Source: Amanita rubescens
Lineage: Eukaryota; Basidiomycota; Agaricomycetes; Agaricales; Amanitaceae
Direction of reading: 5' to 3'
Length of the DNA: 42,864 nt
NCBI GenBank assembly: GCA_015039365.1
Contig: WION01000452.1
Coordinates: 1-42,864 of the forward strand
In this document: in pieces, positions 23,176 to 34,979 of the stretch
Layout: each line of letters begins with the position of its first letter
How positions within the stretch are numbered: the stretch's first letter is position 1
Made by a program: the position numbers and the translations under genes
Notes under the pieces: model-generated
Databases searched by the model: none
The model's input: the letters and a program-made list of their open reading frames with translations, nothing else
Told to the model about the DNA's origin: nothing

Positions 23176-23522
23176 TTTACCTCTACAAACATTAAGATGA
23201 AACAAATGACATTACCTTGCTTCGAAGTATGAAACTCTATCCGAAACGTTAGCCACACACTTCATGTGATAGTTGGGTGGACTGCGGAGGCCTCTGGATC
23301 CGTTTCGAGCTATTCGTGCCCAATTGTCTGGCTTTCTTCAGCTACACATGTGTCATTTTATACGTACGTGATGGCTGAGTGATTCAACGAGTCGTGGGAT
23401 CGGCTTGCGCGCGAAGCTCCGACTCGGACACGCTCCATGCACTTGCATTACTCGGTATGCCTATACCGTCTCTAGAGTATTAGCATTGTATATAAATAAT
23501 GGTACATGACACGCTTTCAAAA

Positions 23523-24861
23523 TCAAGTAATTACACAGCCAGGTACGCCATCTGTGCCCAGGCCCAATCCTGGGGGAAGAGGTCCCATGAGTTCCTCTGG
23601 CGGTGAGCCATAGGATTGGACCTACGCGAAACATTAGACTATAGCGTAGGCGTTAATACTGAGAGTGCGCACCTCGCTCATGAGCTCTACTAAGGTTTTA
23701 TGGGTTTCTGGATTATCGTCGCGGAAATTAGGCGCATCAAATACAGCAATGATCTTATTGATGACTACTAGCTGCTTTTCATAGCGCTGCCTGTCTGTAG
23801 GACCGATAGGTGATGGCGGAGAAGCGAGGTATCCGGGGAACTACTTGACGAATTTGAATCAGCAAGAAAACTGCGTTAAAGCACGACGCTCACCTTGTCT
23901 GATAGCTCTTTCAGGGGTTCATATAACACTTCCTTGCCGAGAAGCTGTCTCATCATGTTCTCGAGGAAACCGCCGAGCTCTTCCTCGTTCTCGATTCCTG
24001 ATCCCAAGTTTGAAAGAGACGCTATTAGTTCTTCTAGATTTTCAGGAGCTGTAGCCTCCCCCGAAGAAGTGCCCTTCTACCCAACACCAGATTTAAATCA
24101 ATAAGCACCTGCACACGGGATTGAATGGACAGACTTGTGTGTTAGATTCTTCACTCTCCTTCATCTTATCCATTACTGGCCTCAGAACGTCTTGAAAACC
24201 CTTTCCTTTCGCAGGAGCTTGAGAAGTTGAGGCTTCGGTATTTGATGATCCAGCCTTCGTACCGTCCGTTTCGGATCCTCCTGAAGTATTGATAGCTTCC
24301 CATAGGCGCTTGAACATTTCCTCTGCTTCCCTCTCTTTCTCTGGATCTCTCTCCCCACTTTCTTCATCCGTTATTCCATCGCCGGGGAGCGTTGATGGAT
24401 CGACACCAATTTCTCGCATGAAAGTCTCCATTTCGGTTGTGAATTCTTGAGAAAAGGCACCATCGACTTCAGCTCCATTCGCAGCATCCAAACCCGCGAG
24501 TCCCTGGCCAGGAGGCCTTAGATCTCTCTCCTTCGATAGCGAGGCTGATAAATTGGTGCTACTGAATGCTCCCAAGAGATATTCCTCCATTTGCTCCGCA
24601 AGCTCTCGAGCAAAAGCAGTACCGAGCTCAGCACCATTTGAAGAGTCAGTGGGCCTTTGACTAGGAGGAATCGGAGCGTCGACTGTTGTGTTGTGCCTTA
24701 ATCGGCCAGACGTTCCCGTCCGATTCTGATTTTGTACAACGTCGTCATTGTTGAATTCCTGGAGGACATCTACAACATGTGAGAAGGGTTTAAGAAGCAG
24801 CGGGCAACTGACCATCAAGTTCGTCAACATCGTCATCAACATCTAGATGTTTTGAAGACAT
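23523..24861 (-). CDS. PEX19: Peroxin-19, import receptor for peroxisomal membrane proteins
   Basis: PEX19 is a mostly cytosolic chaperone and receptor that binds newly made peroxisomal membrane proteins and docks on PEX3. Exon 1 is 24861-24813 (MSSKHLDVDDDVDELD), and after a 54-base intron the second exon begins VLQEFNNDD, giving the acidic N-terminal PEX3-binding type motif LDDVLQEF. Later exons contain METFMREIGVDPSTLP, GKGFQDVLRPVMDKMKESEE, NMMRQLLGKEVLYEPLKEL and QSYGSPPEELMG, all in the positions expected for the family. The protein, about 365 residues, ends in CVIT, a CaaX farnesylation box as in other PEX19 proteins. All introns agree in phase. This is the only intact copy; the other, at 15405-16616, is dead. 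Confidence 0.93.
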
Positions 24862-24956
24862 TGTTTATGTCTCGGCAAGGTTGATCGCGGGAGGTATATG
24901 ATCTGAGGTCTCCCGATTGATATCAACTGCATGTGACTAGAGAAAGAAAAAAGAAT

Positions 24957-25028
24957 TCCCATTAGCCGACTCGAACGACTGACCTCGTCATTACTAGTGA
25001 CGCGCTCTACCAACTGAGCTAAACGGGA
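24957..25028 (-). tRNA. tRNA-Thr (AGT)
   Basis: Read on the minus strand the 72 bases form a full cloverleaf without intron. Acceptor stem TCCCGTT pairs with AATGGGA, D arm GCTC..GAGC, anticodon stem CGTCA/TGACG with loop CTAGTAA (anticodon AGT, Thr), and T arm with loop TTCGAGT. It lies between the PEX19 start and the F-box-like gene, just outside the tandem duplication. Confidence 0.92.
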
Positions 25029-25214
25029 CTGAGAAGATTTGTTAATTTTGTATACCTGTTATAGTGTAATTTGATGATCTTTTTACCCTGACGCATGTTT
25101 AATCTCTGAATATAATAATAACAACACTGGCGGGCCTGGCGACACCTCAAGGCAACCTCGCAGGAAACGTTTACGTTTCTTTTCTTTCCCCTTCCCTTCT
25201 CTCCGTGCCCTGCG

Positions 25215-28200
25215 ATGGCTGGTTTCCTTCGCAGAAAGTCGAAAAATCAGGAGCGTGAGCGTGCACCAGCGGTAGAACCCAGCAACGGTTCCAAAAGCAC
25301 GCCTATTTTTGCCAGGCTTACGACTTCTTCGACTTCCTCAGGACAACAACCTCACCATGCAAGGTCTCCTTTGCAGGGTCACGTTACTGTGTCTCAGCCA
25401 AGGATTCTCGGTTCAACAGGTCCGCACCGAGCGGTAACCTTGAACCGAACGACGGATCCAGGTAGACAACTTTCCCTACGCCATGACGCGCGCGGAACGC
25501 CGGGACAGAGCGCATACCCACAATCAAAGACCCAACAAGCTCAGGTATCGCGCACGGCGTCCGCAACAGTGACAACGCCGTCTCAGCGGCAAGTAGCAAA
25601 GTCATTGGGTCGTGTTCCGGCACTACAGGAAAAGCCACTCCCGACTCCAGTTCCGGAGGATGATGATCCGCCCATCGCCACCGTCCAGACAAATGAACAG
25701 ACGTCTTTGACACAGCGGGGTCTTGTTTCTCAACTGTCGTATCACGCTCATCCTCCGCAGTCAACCGCTTCACCCCCATCTGCGCACGAGATTCGAGCTC
25801 AACAATACAAAGAGAAGGGTGTTACCATTGACTCTCCACCGCAACTTCAAGAAAACCAGGTTTTTGGCCAACTTTCGACCACCCCTATGCCCCCACCAGA
25901 TTCTGGCGTTGTCGTTCGTCAACCTTTGGCGTCCTCACAACATTTCAGCCAGCAACGGCCTTTGCATGATCATGATACCCGTCTATTGCCCCGTACCGAG
26001 ATGCATGAAGGACAACGCGATCCAACACTCGGATCCGCCCGAGAGCCCGCTCTTGCCCCCAAGCATACCGTCGGACCGCCACATCAAACAGAAAACCGAC
26101 AGGTGTATGCTAATGGCGTTTCGCATCGCGCAGCTACTGTGGATGAACATGTGGCGTCGGCGTACTCGTTACGAACAAACGTATCAACGCTAGAGTCTAA
26201 ATTGGACAGGTACGGCGACTCTGTACCCTCGAGCAGCCAAACAGACTCATATCGCAGCGTTAGCCCAGTACATATCCCTGCTACTGGTCTTGGCAATACC
26301 ATTAGCTCCCACGTCACCACCACCCTTCACGATATCAACCTTGACAGACCATTGCCAAGCCGACCGGTAACAGGTGGCCAAGACAGCGAGAATAGTGATG
26401 CCTTTGTTGACGCTGCTGAAGAAATCAAGGAAACAACGCCTGCGCTGGACGCGGGAGAGGCATCTCCTGAAATTATGCTTTATCGGGTGAGCTACGTTTC
26501 TTCTATCTTCTTTTTTGCTCTTTTTGCCACTTTCCTTTCCTTTCATCGGATTGCCGATGACTTTTCTTAGTCAACTGAGGATAATACTGGCATCCCGCAC
26601 GTAATGGGTGATTGAGCGCTTTCCGGTTCAACCACTGCCGCCTCGTAAACTCCATATGACCACATCATTTCTGGAAGCCCCTGGACACGCTGTCAACTAC
26701 CCCTACTGTGCCTTCTTTTAATACACACTTAGAGGAGGCGATCACCTTACCTCGTTGGTGGTAATCCATGCAGACAATCGATGGACACGTGGGATCATCC
26801 TATTCGCCCACTTCCCAGAGAAGAAGGTCGAGAACATGTAACGAGGAGGACAAGCTTTTCCTTTACTTCGCTCCGGTATATCTGGTCGGGGAGTAGTGAC
26901 AGGCACCTCATGCCTCATCGCCCTGAGGAATGCTTCCCAAAATGCACAGGGTTGAGGGATTAACGAGGCTTTGAACACCGGCAATATACAACAGAGCACG
27001 TTAGTCATTGGGTCCGGTACCTGAATGGATTGACAATGCTAGCGATTCGTATGCCGCGTCAAGCGGTGAAGAATCTTTGTCATGCACTGCCATGAAGCAT
27101 GCGAATAGGCGCCGTGACAACGCTTCTGGAAGTGCCTCGATGGAATGCTCCGGACGAGTGTTATCTTGGCTCGTCGCGTCAAATTCCCTCGCGTGCATTC
27201 CACCTCCTATATGCTACAACTTCGTTTCACCATAGTCTGGCATGTGTGGATATTTTTGGCTTCTCTGCCGCTATCACTTCCGGCATGGCTGAAGCGGTGG
27301 GCACCTTACGGCTTGTACAGTGCCAATCGGAGGGGTTGGGGATGCATATCTTGCTGTTTGCCGTTGCCGTTGGGAAAAAACGTGCAGGAAGCTCGTTTGG
27401 TCCTTTGCATTGCATTGTACTCCGCCCTTTCGGCCGCTGGTTGGCTTACACCGCCCAATTGAACGAATCACCTGCCTCTTCTTCCTCCCGCCTTCTTGCT
27501 TCGTGCCGTTGATCTGGATAGGCTCATGACGAGCTTCTTCACATTGCAGCACTTCATTTCCTACTGGGCTGCCCTAACTTTATCCCTTCTCAGGAATGCC
27601 GTTTTGTTCTTTGTTGATATGCTCGATCATCCCTCTCTTACTTATACCCCGTCGTTCTAGGCGGCCGGTTGATTGTTTAACTGGGATTGATATTCCCCCC
27701 TAATCCCGTTCTCGCCTTTGTCTTTTCTCATTCTCCTTGCTGCTCGAATAAGTCTTTGTCGATACTGACTTTGACTTACCCAACAGGATTACTCTACGAA
27801 ATCTCTGCCGAGCCCCTCAAGCTCCCCAGACCCCAGTAGTCCCTCGGTAGCAGAGGGCCAATCTTCGCCGGTGAGTTGTTCGGTTCGGTGACAATAATAA
27901 GTCCACTTCCATGGCAAATAATATGCTGCGTACCTTGAAATTAATTTATTGATGACATCATCACGTACCAGCGTCGTTCACCATCTGCTTCACGTCGCTC
28001 GCGGCTGAAACGCTGATTAGATCAAGCAGGTCGCTCAAACACCCCCGATTCAAGTACATAAAAACCCTCCAGTGACTAAGGACGGGGATAATATGGGTTC
28101 GACCACCAGCTTCCCTGACCCTCAATCGTTCTCCCTTTTGAAGTCCGGGTCGCGACCGAAGCACCCAGCTACAACTATAACCGAGGGACACAAGATGCGG

Positions 28201-30798
28201 AACGGCTATCCACCTCAGGAGTATTATAACCCTTATCAAGATTTTGGTCTCACTCCGCAGGTCATGCACACTATCGGCCCTGTCAGGGGAAAACCACTTA
28301 TTTTCGCGGCTATGGAAGCGAATATTGATCAACAGCAGCCGGCTGAAGAGCAAAAAGTTAGCGTCCGACTGTGGGATGGTCAAGATCGTTCTATTGGTCC
28401 GAATATGGGTGGATATATGACCCCGATTTCACCGGCCCCTGCAGCAGACCATAAGCGCGCCGCACTCGCGGATGACGCACCTCACAACGTGCCTGTAGGA
28501 TATCCATCTCCACCGTCTTCGGAACTTTCCTATCCACGGGCGGGAAAAGTTGATCCCAACCCGGAGTCATCTCAGAAGTCTAACACCGTTGGTTCGCCAA
28601 CCAAATACAGAAAACTCAGCAAGGCTCGACGTTTCTCCATTGATGCGCGCCATGCATCAAGACCGTCTACCCCGGTCAAGGCGCGTCCGTTGACGCCTGT
28701 TTCTCCTGGCGCGGGGAAGTCTATCGCGGGAAATAATGCTAGTTCGCCTGTCCAGTTACAAGTTTCCTTGCAGAACGAAGAACCTCAATTGCTGGTGCCC
28801 CCTTCTCTCAAAGGCCCGCGCAATTCTGGCATGGCACTGCTGGATGTTGGAGAGGATCCATTTGCTAAGACCGAGGGCGTAAGAATGTTATCGCCTTCCA
28901 CACCTTCCGCGCCTTCTTGCGTTTCCCAGGAGAAGGAAATAAGGGAGAAGGAACAAGAGAAGGGCAAAGAGGCAAGAAGGGCAAAGGCAAGTAATCCGGA
29001 GATGTCACACGAATGGTTTGAGGATGGGAGTGTCCAGTTGAGGAAGCAGACATCTTTCGAGAATGGCAGCGATGGCGCGTCCCCTGTCAACCACGTCAAA
29101 TCAGATGCCAAGTCCGAGCGTGGTATTAGTCGCGACGAGGGGCGGATATCACGAAGTAAAGAATCCGAAGCAAAGACAAAGAATGACGTAGAGACGAGGA
29201 CTATTTCAACCGTTTCTCTCGAATACCGTTCCAGGAGCCGGGATAGAAGCGGAAGTGTTTCTCATCGTCTCTCGTATCGACTCTCTAGGCGAAAAACTGG
29301 ACAATTTTCGTCGCAATTTGTGGAGTTCATATGTGATGGGGGTCTTCTCGGCGAGCTTCTTTCCTACCTTTCCTTTTATGAATGGTGCATGCTCGCAAGC
29401 GTTTCCAAGGACATTCGCACTAAGCTGGTGGATACAACGGTTCTAAAGGAGGTGGTATTAGAGCGGTTTTTAAGAACGGTAGGATACGTGAAGTGGTGTT
29501 GGGAAGGGCCAGATCCTCTACCTTTGTCGTTGCAGGTGATGTTCGCCCTTTTGATTTTCCGATACGATACTGAATTCGTTTTTCCAGGATCTGAATGACT
29601 ACATGTTTGGAGTGTCCACCCCGAGTCATGAATACGCGCGTGTGGCCGATCTCTATGTCAAGTCCTTGTCATTGCACCCAACGCAACGTGAACCAGGGCT
29701 GTATGATATGGTGCGGCGTCTCACGGCCGCCACTCGTTCTTATTCTCGGATCGTACTTCGCCTACGAGCGCATGCAGAGAAGGAAGCTTCATCGCGCGTT
29801 GCCGGCAAAGCTCTTTATTCTCGTCCACCTAGCCGTGCTTCGTCACCGACACATTCTGCGTTTTCTCACGGTCATTCACAATACAGTCATGCCCAAATGA
29901 ACGCTGCTTCGGGAACAGGCTTTAGATCTCCCCTTTTCCGACTCAAGCGAGCCCCACTTCTCCGGGTATTCGTGCCTTCCCCGGATGGGGATTGGTTATC
30001 GGATAAGAGCGTATTAGAATGTGAGGCGGAATGCCGAAGAGCTGGCATTACAGACTTGATGCGCTTCGGCGATGTCGTATGGGATACAGCAGTTGGGGAC
30101 GAAGGTAATGTAGGGAGACTCATCTGGGATGGGAGTTACTTGATCGTAAGGTGTTCTTACCTTTTCCTTTGGCAAAATGCTGATTTATGTGCTCTTGAAT
30201 CAGGACCTCGATTATTCCTACTCACCTGTTGGCGATCTTCCCAAATATGTACCAGCCCTGGCATTCCCACCCTCGTATTTCCACAAAGTCATACGCACTG
30301 GACCACATTCTAGCAATCCTATCGTCCACATTGATCTCAGTCAATGGGGCGAACAGATTGCTGCAAATCTGCAATTGCTTCAAGACCGCGTCAGGACAGA
30401 AACGTAAGTTGAATTGCTCTCGTCTTTATTGCCTTAGCATATAATGAACTTGTGTGTACAGTCCGCAGGGTGCTTTTCACAATGTTGTTCGCTGGGTTAA
30501 CCGCTCTTCGTTTCTCATTCGGCCACCGCCCAGGATGCACGGACCCTCACGAATTCGTATCCCCGATACCCGCGGATTCTTCGTAGATTCTGGATGGTAC
30601 GGGACAGTAATCGTGGAAACAGAGGGAACGAACGAGTCGCTAGCTGACTTGCAAGATAGATGTGGGCCTGGAGTGTTCCCTCCACGTGCTAAAGGGGTAG
30701 CTGGTCAAATGGGAATAAACCCTGCAGCCGACGCACGCAAAGTGTTTAAGATCCTTAGAGAAAGAAGGTCAGCACCTGGCATCCTTTACACCGCTTAG
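25215..30798 (+). CDS. Long F-box-like protein with disordered N-terminal half
   Basis: Six phase-matched exons: 25215-26486, 27787-27870, 28021-29535, 29588-30145, 30204-30403 and 30462-30798, giving about 1,321 residues. The first ~870 residues are Ser/Pro/Gln-rich and probably disordered (start MAGFLRRKSK). Near the end of exon 3 is an F-box-like helix set, LLGELLSYLSFYEWCMLASV followed by SKDIRTKLVDTTVLKEVVL. After it comes a conserved folded C-terminal part (FPPSYFHKVIRTGPHSSNPI, RIRIPDTRGFFVDSGWYGT). F-box proteins recruit targets to SCF ubiquitin ligases; that role here is inference. The 1.3 kb first intron is far longer than all others in the window. It seems to contain an antisense gene, so exon 1 could instead be a separate gene ending at 26570. 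The phase match (0/0) favours one gene. Confidence 0.75.
26567..27415 (-). CDS. Unassigned gene nested antisense in the F-box gene's first intron
   Basis: On the minus strand four open segments join through three introns whose phases agree. These are an exon ending SDWHCTSR (about 27312), one with PEALSRRLFACFMAVHDKD (ending about 27020), one with FWEAFLRAMRHEVPVTTP and FFSGKWANRMIPRVHRLSAW (ending about 26753), and a last one with LPEMMWSYGVYEAAVVEPE, stopping at 26567. The second intron is a textbook 53 bases with GTACCG, CTAAC and AAAG. The first intron would be ~130 bases, which weakens that join. The start is not fixed. No family is recognised. The reverse strand also has readable stretches but with several stops. 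Confidence 0.45.
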
Positions 30799-30799
30799 C

Positions 30800-31200
30800 A
30801 GCTGCTTATTATTGTTCTCTAAAGTCGACCTGGAGAGATATGGATCAAGACTGTCAGCGTCAAGGAAAAAATTCTCATGTAATACAAAGACCGGACATGT
30901 GCAAGGCTGCAAGCAAACACGATACACATACTCACAAGTTTAATCCTACGACGATGCTGTTACTTATTTTTTTTAGACTCACGCAGTCAGACCTCTCTTT
31001 TTGGCTGCAATTGTACTTCCGACTTGTGCTATAGAAGTCTCTCGTTGTTATCCGAACTTGGGGGTCATTATAACATGGACGTTTTAATCTAGTTTAAGCT
31101 GTACATCATTTATCTGTTGTAGCGTCAAAAGTAGTTGATACGTTTTTTTTTTCTTTACGCAGGAATCAAGAGCTTGGTAACCAGGCTAGTCACAAATTTC
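30800..31200. other. Intergenic stretch, no gene seen
   Basis: This is the 3' flank of the F-box-like gene. It holds several T-rich runs (30969-30975, 31145-31155) that may include the polyadenylation region. I see no coding frame of note or RNA gene. Confidence 0.4.
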
Positions 31201-31204
31201 TGTT

Positions 31205-31680
31205 TTGTGTCGCGTGATGGCCAATCTTGCTCTCTCCATGAATCATATACAGTCAGATGCGGCCAGCACCAAAACTATAGTTAACGGCGCGTGCAACTAT
31301 GCTCATATAGCCTGTATGCTTGATTGGATACGTTGCCAAGGGCTTGGCAACGGCGTGGGGAATGTTCTTTGGTATGTTCTTTCCATCAAATTTATTCTTT
31401 TTTCCACGTCGCGGTAGCGTCTCATTATTCAATCATACTCTCTATCTTATTGGTGCGATAGCACTCCCAGGCCACCACCATCCGTCAGGATATCGGATGA
31501 TCGGCCGTTCGATGTGCCGCGCTTGGATAAATTATGGTCCACAATTTACGAGGACTTCTACATGCGCGCATTGTGGTGATTATCTGGTTGAGACTGCCGA
31601 TGGTTTCCCGCGACTATACGTGGACGTGCTGTCGAAAATCGTGGTCTACATGGAGCGCGTCTTGCACCTTCTTCGTTAAG
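31205..31680 (+). other. Possible gene remnant upstream of DUR3
   Basis: Three plus-strand stretches look protein-like: LIGYVAKGLATAWGMFF at about 31320-31375, VRISDDRPFDVPRLDKLWST and IYEDFYMRALW at about 31485-31580, then a different frame at 31590-31680. They do not connect through an acceptable intron, and stops separate them. It may be a decayed gene or chance. No family is assigned. Confidence 0.2.
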
Positions 31681-31868
31681 GTCCAATGATAATATCTGCC
31701 GAAAACACGCTAGTGCTAGGCCGTCTGCAGAGCACATGGTTCCTGGTCAAATCTAAACACCGCGCATTCGTTCAGAAGTTTATCATTCCCCAGGCACAAT
31801 GTTAAAGCCACTTAGAGCGCGCTACATCCGATCTGATTCCTTCTCCAAAAAATTCTGCCCCATCCATG

Positions 31869-31900
31869 CTTATCGCTTTGTTTGGTTTGACAGAGATAAG
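31869..31900. promoter_or_regulatory. Inverted pair of GATA sites upstream of the urea transporter
   Basis: CTTATC at 31869-31874 and GATAAG at 31895-31900 are two GATA-factor core sites in opposite orientation, 82 and more bases before the DUR3 start. In fungi, urea and other secondary nitrogen sources are controlled by AreA/NIT2-type GATA factors that bind such sites. The sites are seen; their use is inferred. Confidence 0.45.
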
Positions 31901-31924
31901 CAATTCCTTCCACCCCCGCGCCAG

Positions 31925-31930
31925 TATAAA
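31925..31930 (+). promoter_or_regulatory. TATA box of the DUR3 gene
   Basis: TATAAA in the context CCAGTATAAATGG lies 52 bases upstream of the start codon at 31982 and just downstream of the GATA pair. The spacing suits a short 5' leader. Confidence 0.5.
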
Positions 31931-31981
31931 TGGTGGATTATTCACGAGTGGAGCTAGTTCACCCTCGCTTCGCAGGCCAAC

Positions 31982-34977
31982 ATGGGCACAGTAACAATCC
32001 TTCCGCAGGGTGCTGGATATGGAGTCGGTCAGTATCCGCGTTTTACCGCTGTTGCCTATTTGCTAACCTGTGCTCGATAGTCATCGGTGAGCACGGCGAA
32101 CACGCAAGGAAATCAAACCTCATCCGTTCCATAGGCATCGGACTCTTTTTCAGCGTATTCATGATCGGCCTTACTTGGCTCCAGTCGCGCTATACCCAGT
32201 TTTCACCGAATAACTCGGAAGAATTCAGCAGTGCATCACGGAGTGTCAAGCCAGGTCTGATTGCAGCCGGCATTGTGTCGGCATGGACGTGGGCAGCAAC
32301 TCTCGTTAGTCGCCATTACTTGGTTTTGTGGTTTAAAGGCTTAATGCTCTCCCTTAGCTGCAAAGTTCTGCCGTTGCATACAAGTATGGTCAGTCACAAT
32401 AATCATCCACAGAGGAATACGAGTCTGACTGCAATAGGTGTGAGTGGCCCGTGGTGGTATGGATGTGAGATCCTCTATTAGCTACGTTACCGCAATCTCA
32501 ACTCGGTTTTTAGCCGGCGCCACGATTCAAGTCCTGCTCTTTGCCATGGTTAATCGGTTTCGTCGCGTTTTGACCCTTGGTACTAATCCCACCTTTTTAG
32601 CTCGCCGCTAAACTCAAATTACATGCACCTTATGCCCACACATGGCTCGAGATTATCGGTGCCCGATGGGGAAAAGTAGCTCATAGTCATCTTTTTGTTC
32701 TTTGGGTGTGTCTGATCGCGTACTCGGGAAGTAAGATCGGTTCTGCTAACATTTTGTGTAGTTTAGCAACGAATATCATCGTCAGCTCTATGCTCATTCT
32801 TGGAGGTTCCGCGACTGTTACGGATTTGACCGGCATGAACACGATTGCTGTATGTGCCCATTACCTCACTTTATTTGCGTATTCCTGAGTCTATTGCAGG
32901 CCTGTTTCCTAATTCCTCTTGGCGTAGCTATTTATGTCGTCGTTGGAGGAATGCGATCCACATTATTATGTGACTAGTAAGTCAATTGCACCGATCCATG
33001 CCTCCAGCTAATCGTGCTCCACAGCACGCACACGACTATTTTGTTAGCAATTATCCTCGTATGTTATGACGAAGCCTCCTTTACATTTACTTACATTGTT
33101 CTAGGTCTTCGCATTTACTGTTTACGCAACAAGTCCTAAAATTGGGAGCCCGTTCGCTATGTATCGCCTTCTACAGGAACAGGCACAGGCCAATCCTGTT
33201 CCCGGTAATGCTCATGGGTCTTACTTAACAATGCGATCCAAAAATGGTATAATTTTTGGCGCAATCAACATTGTTGGCAATTTTGCCACTGTGTTCCAAG
33301 ATCAAGCCTACTGGCAACGTGCTATTGCAAGCCGACCCGCTACGACAGTCAAAGCTTACCTCTTGGGTGGCCTCGCTTGGTATGTTTCTATACTGAACTG
33401 TGAATTATCTTTCGTTTATTTTAACACTTGTCAGGTTTGCCATTCCATTCATGTTGTCAACTACTCTCGGTCTTGCTGCTGTGGCTCTACGAAATGACCC
33501 GGCCATGCCATTTTTGTCTGCTGCAGATGTCTCTGCGGGTCTCCCGGCGCCGGCAGCGGCTAGTGCTCTGCTCGGAAAGTCGGGCGCTGTTGCTATGCTT
33601 ATACTTCTCTTCCTTGCTGTTACCAGTTCGTGGCAATCTTATTGTATTTTACTCCGTAAAGCTCAAAGGTTGCTTGATCAGGCGCATGCTCTGCAGAGCT
33701 GATTGCAGTCTCATCTTTGTTGACATATGATGTATACAAGGTATGTTCAATCGTTTATTTTATTTGCTTTGCAGAATTCACTGTCCTTGCTAGACTTATA
33801 TCAACCCCCACGCGACCGAAGAGCAGACTCTAAGGGTCGGACATCTCATGGTTGGTATTTGATTACCTGGTCCCGGATAGTCTTATAACTCCCTTTAGGT
33901 TGTCTTTTATGCCCTTGTATGTGGCCTCGCCGGCCTCATCTTCTTTTATATCGGTGTATCAATGGGTTGGTTATATGTACGTGATCACCCTAGCCGTGAC
34001 GAAGACACGCTCACCTAGCGCCTAGACGTTTATGGGAGTTATCCTGGGTTCTGGTGTGATACCAATCGCCTTGTGTATTACTTGGAAAAAAGCAAATAAG
34101 TGGGGTTGCGTTGCCGGCTCTGTGATTGGGTTTGCTGCAGGCTTGATCGCATGGTTGATAACTACGGCCAAATTGAACAACAATGTTATAAACGTCGTCG
34201 TGAGTCGTCTGTAAACTGCATTTCCCATCGGGTTTCTCATTTGGCACAAGACAAGTGGGGGCGATTATGAAATGCTTGCAGGCAACATCGCGTCTTTCAT
34301 CATCGGCGGGCTTATTGCGTTCATTTCCTCTGTCGTGGTATGGCACATACCATTCTTCATTGACGCGCAAGTTGTTCTGAACAGTTTTTTAAGTGGCCCG
34401 AAGATTTTGATTGGAGCATTACACGCAAACTCAACGCGCCAAAACATTCGAAGACCGTGTCGTACTCTGACGAAGTCCACGAGGACAAGGTCAGTGACAA
34501 GGAACTGGATATTGCAGTGGAACCGGTTACTTCACTCTCTGTCTATCAAACTGAGGAGGAAGAACTTGATCCAGTCGCTCTCAACAAGGCATTTGCATTT
34601 GCAGCCAAATGTTCGCTGATTCTAGTAAGTATTCAACGCGGATTACCGAAACAATTTACGAATACATCGAACACCAGCTCCTCGTTTTTATATTCCTCAT
34701 CCCACTCCCTCTGTTCTTCGCTCAAACTGTGTATTCTGAGAAAGGCTACGCGGCTTGGGTAGGAATTGGAATCGCATGGGTCTTTTGTTCCACCTTTGCG
34801 GTTGTCATATACCCTGTCTTCGAGTCTCGCCAAGCTCTTACCCAGATTATTAGAGGTATATACACAGTAAGTCACATTCTTATGGTCGCCTGCAACAGCG
34901 GTATGAAATCCATACAGGACCTTTTCACGAAGAGGAGCGGCAAGTTCGTACCAGAAAAACCCCGACAGGTTGCTTAG
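31982..34977 (+). CDS. DUR3: Urea (and polyamine) active transporter, DUR3 type
   Basis: DUR3 proteins are plasma-membrane symporters of the sodium:solute symporter superfamily that bring in urea, and in yeast also polyamines. Twenty exons joined by 19 introns all agree in phase, about 680 residues. The start is the Met of MGTVTILPQGAGYGVVIG; an upstream ATG at 31930 is in another frame. Landmarks in order are SASRSVKPGLIAAGIVSAWT, LLQSSAVAYKYGVSGP, HAPYAHTWLEIIGARWG, NIIVSSMLILGGSATVTDLT, VVVGGMRSTLLCDYTHTTIL, GNFATVFQDQAYWQRAIASR, SADVSAGLPAPAA-type segment, SACSAELIAVSSLLTYDVYK, GVILGSGVIPIALCITWKKA, and a soluble stretch before a last pair of membrane segments. Multiple hydrophobic helices are evident. 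A GATA pair and TATA box precede it. No lesion is seen. Parts of this gene recur as relics at 39157-39293 and 42228-42483. Confidence 0.94.
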
Positions 34978-34979
34978 AG

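Larger units (their letters stand above)
16620..24800. repeat. Tandem duplication, unit B (NLR-B plus intact PEX19)
   Basis: This is the second unit, matching 9918-16619 in order and orientation. It is longer mainly because of about 1.4 kb at 21850-23255 with no counterpart in unit A, plus a ~135-base local duplication at the end of the NLR gene. The left edge starts at GCTCTCTTCCA, as at 9918-9930. The intact PEX19 at its right end continues into the flank that carries tRNA-Thr, so unit B keeps the ancestral right border and unit A the ancestral left border. Confidence 0.9.

Noticed and set aside
27099..27512. Plus-strand open frame of 137 codons inside the F-box gene's long intron
   Set aside because: No splice joins it to the neighbouring exons in phase, and the minus strand over the same area has three phase-consistent introns.
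31930..32481. ATG at 31930 as the DUR3 start
   Set aside because: It is in another frame from the DUR3 exon and overlaps the last base of the TATA box; the Met at 31982 leads directly into the family's usual start.
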